Source: Pogonophryne albipinna
Taxonomy: Eukaryota; Chordata; Actinopteri; Perciformes; Artedidraconidae
Length of the DNA stretch: 64,000 nucleotides
NCBI GenBank assembly: GCA_028583405.1
Contig: JAPTMU010000163.1
Span: forward strand, 202,996-266,995
Direction of reading: 5' to 3'
Below the pieces are notes generated by a model, which ran no database searches, was not told the origin of the DNA, and saw only the letters and a program-made list of their open reading frames with translations. Of the stretch, positions 63,916 through 64,000 are shown piece after piece. Every line of letters begins with the position of its first letter. Within the stretch, counting starts at the first letter, position 1. The position numbers and the translations under genes were made by a program.

Positions 63916-64000
63916 CTGCTTGTTGCTCCTGGTTAGAAGCTAAACTGCATTTCGTTGTCTCAGTACCTGTAATATGTGCAATAACAATAAAGTTGAATCT

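Noticed and set aside
62279..64000. CRISPR-like array (45-bp direct repeats)
   Set aside because: No spacers: repeats are head-to-tail minisatellite units within a eukaryotic retroelement tail.

Overview
The window is eukaryotic and almost certainly teleost, probably percomorph (inference). Evidence: an intron-rich FISNA-NACHT-LRR-B30.2 NLR gene of the fish-expanded NLRC3-like type, a Rex3 retrotransposon, DIRS and BEL/Pao retroelements, Tc1 and hAT DNA transposons, very long (AC)n arrays and many AT-rich MITEs. Most open reading frames lie inside repeats or microsatellites.

Three host-type loci are supported, all on the minus strand. (1) Positions 23333 to 9827: an 11-exon NLR gene. I could join it splice site by splice site in one frame (3645 nt, 1214 codons plus stop): N-terminal repeat exons, FISNA-NACHT exon, three 174-nt LRR exons, a 47-nt linker exon and a B30.2 exon. 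Its introns hold a LINE, a Tc1 carrying a nested hAT, a MITE and a second LINE. (2) Positions 51111 to 50429: two exons matching abhd12, with no other abhd12 exon found. (3) Positions 58480 to 52099: a multi-exon gene with two zinc fingers, a tyrosine-recombinase-like (Crypton-like) domain, small phase-1 exons and a C-terminal SANT/Myb-like domain. Its large exon has a length change that breaks the frame. A duplicated NLR C-terminus (linker plus B30.2 exons) lies at 61.0-61.9 kb without upstream exons in the window.

Layout: 1-2.5 kb, repeat copy split by a LINE; 3.2-3.65 kb, TTAA-flanked MITE; 6.6-7.5 kb, MITE whose internal parts became minisatellites; 9.8-23.3 kb, NLR gene; 25.0-28.5 kb, long-TIR element with target duplication and an empty paralogous site at 40.6 kb; 28.6-36 kb, tandem repeats and a TA-flanked element; 37.4-38.8 kb, DIRS remnant; 40.2-40.7 kb, paralog of the long-TIR element's insertion site; 41.3-47.2 kb, BEL/Pao; 47.8-48.6 kb, Rex3; 49.8-51.2 kb, abhd12 exons among CA/TG arrays; 52.1-58.5 kb, Crypton-like gene; 59.1-60.7 kb, three expanded minisatellites from the same MITE family as at 6.6 kb; 61-62.3 kb, second B30.2; 63.0-63.9 kb, 45-bp minisatellite inside a LINE-like 3' tail.

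I see no operon-like system, CRISPR array, rRNA or tRNA. The most informative signals are the complete NLR gene model, microsatellites abutting splice sites, the long-TIR element with its empty site, the recombinase-like gene with its frame break, and the conversion of one MITE family into three minisatellites.
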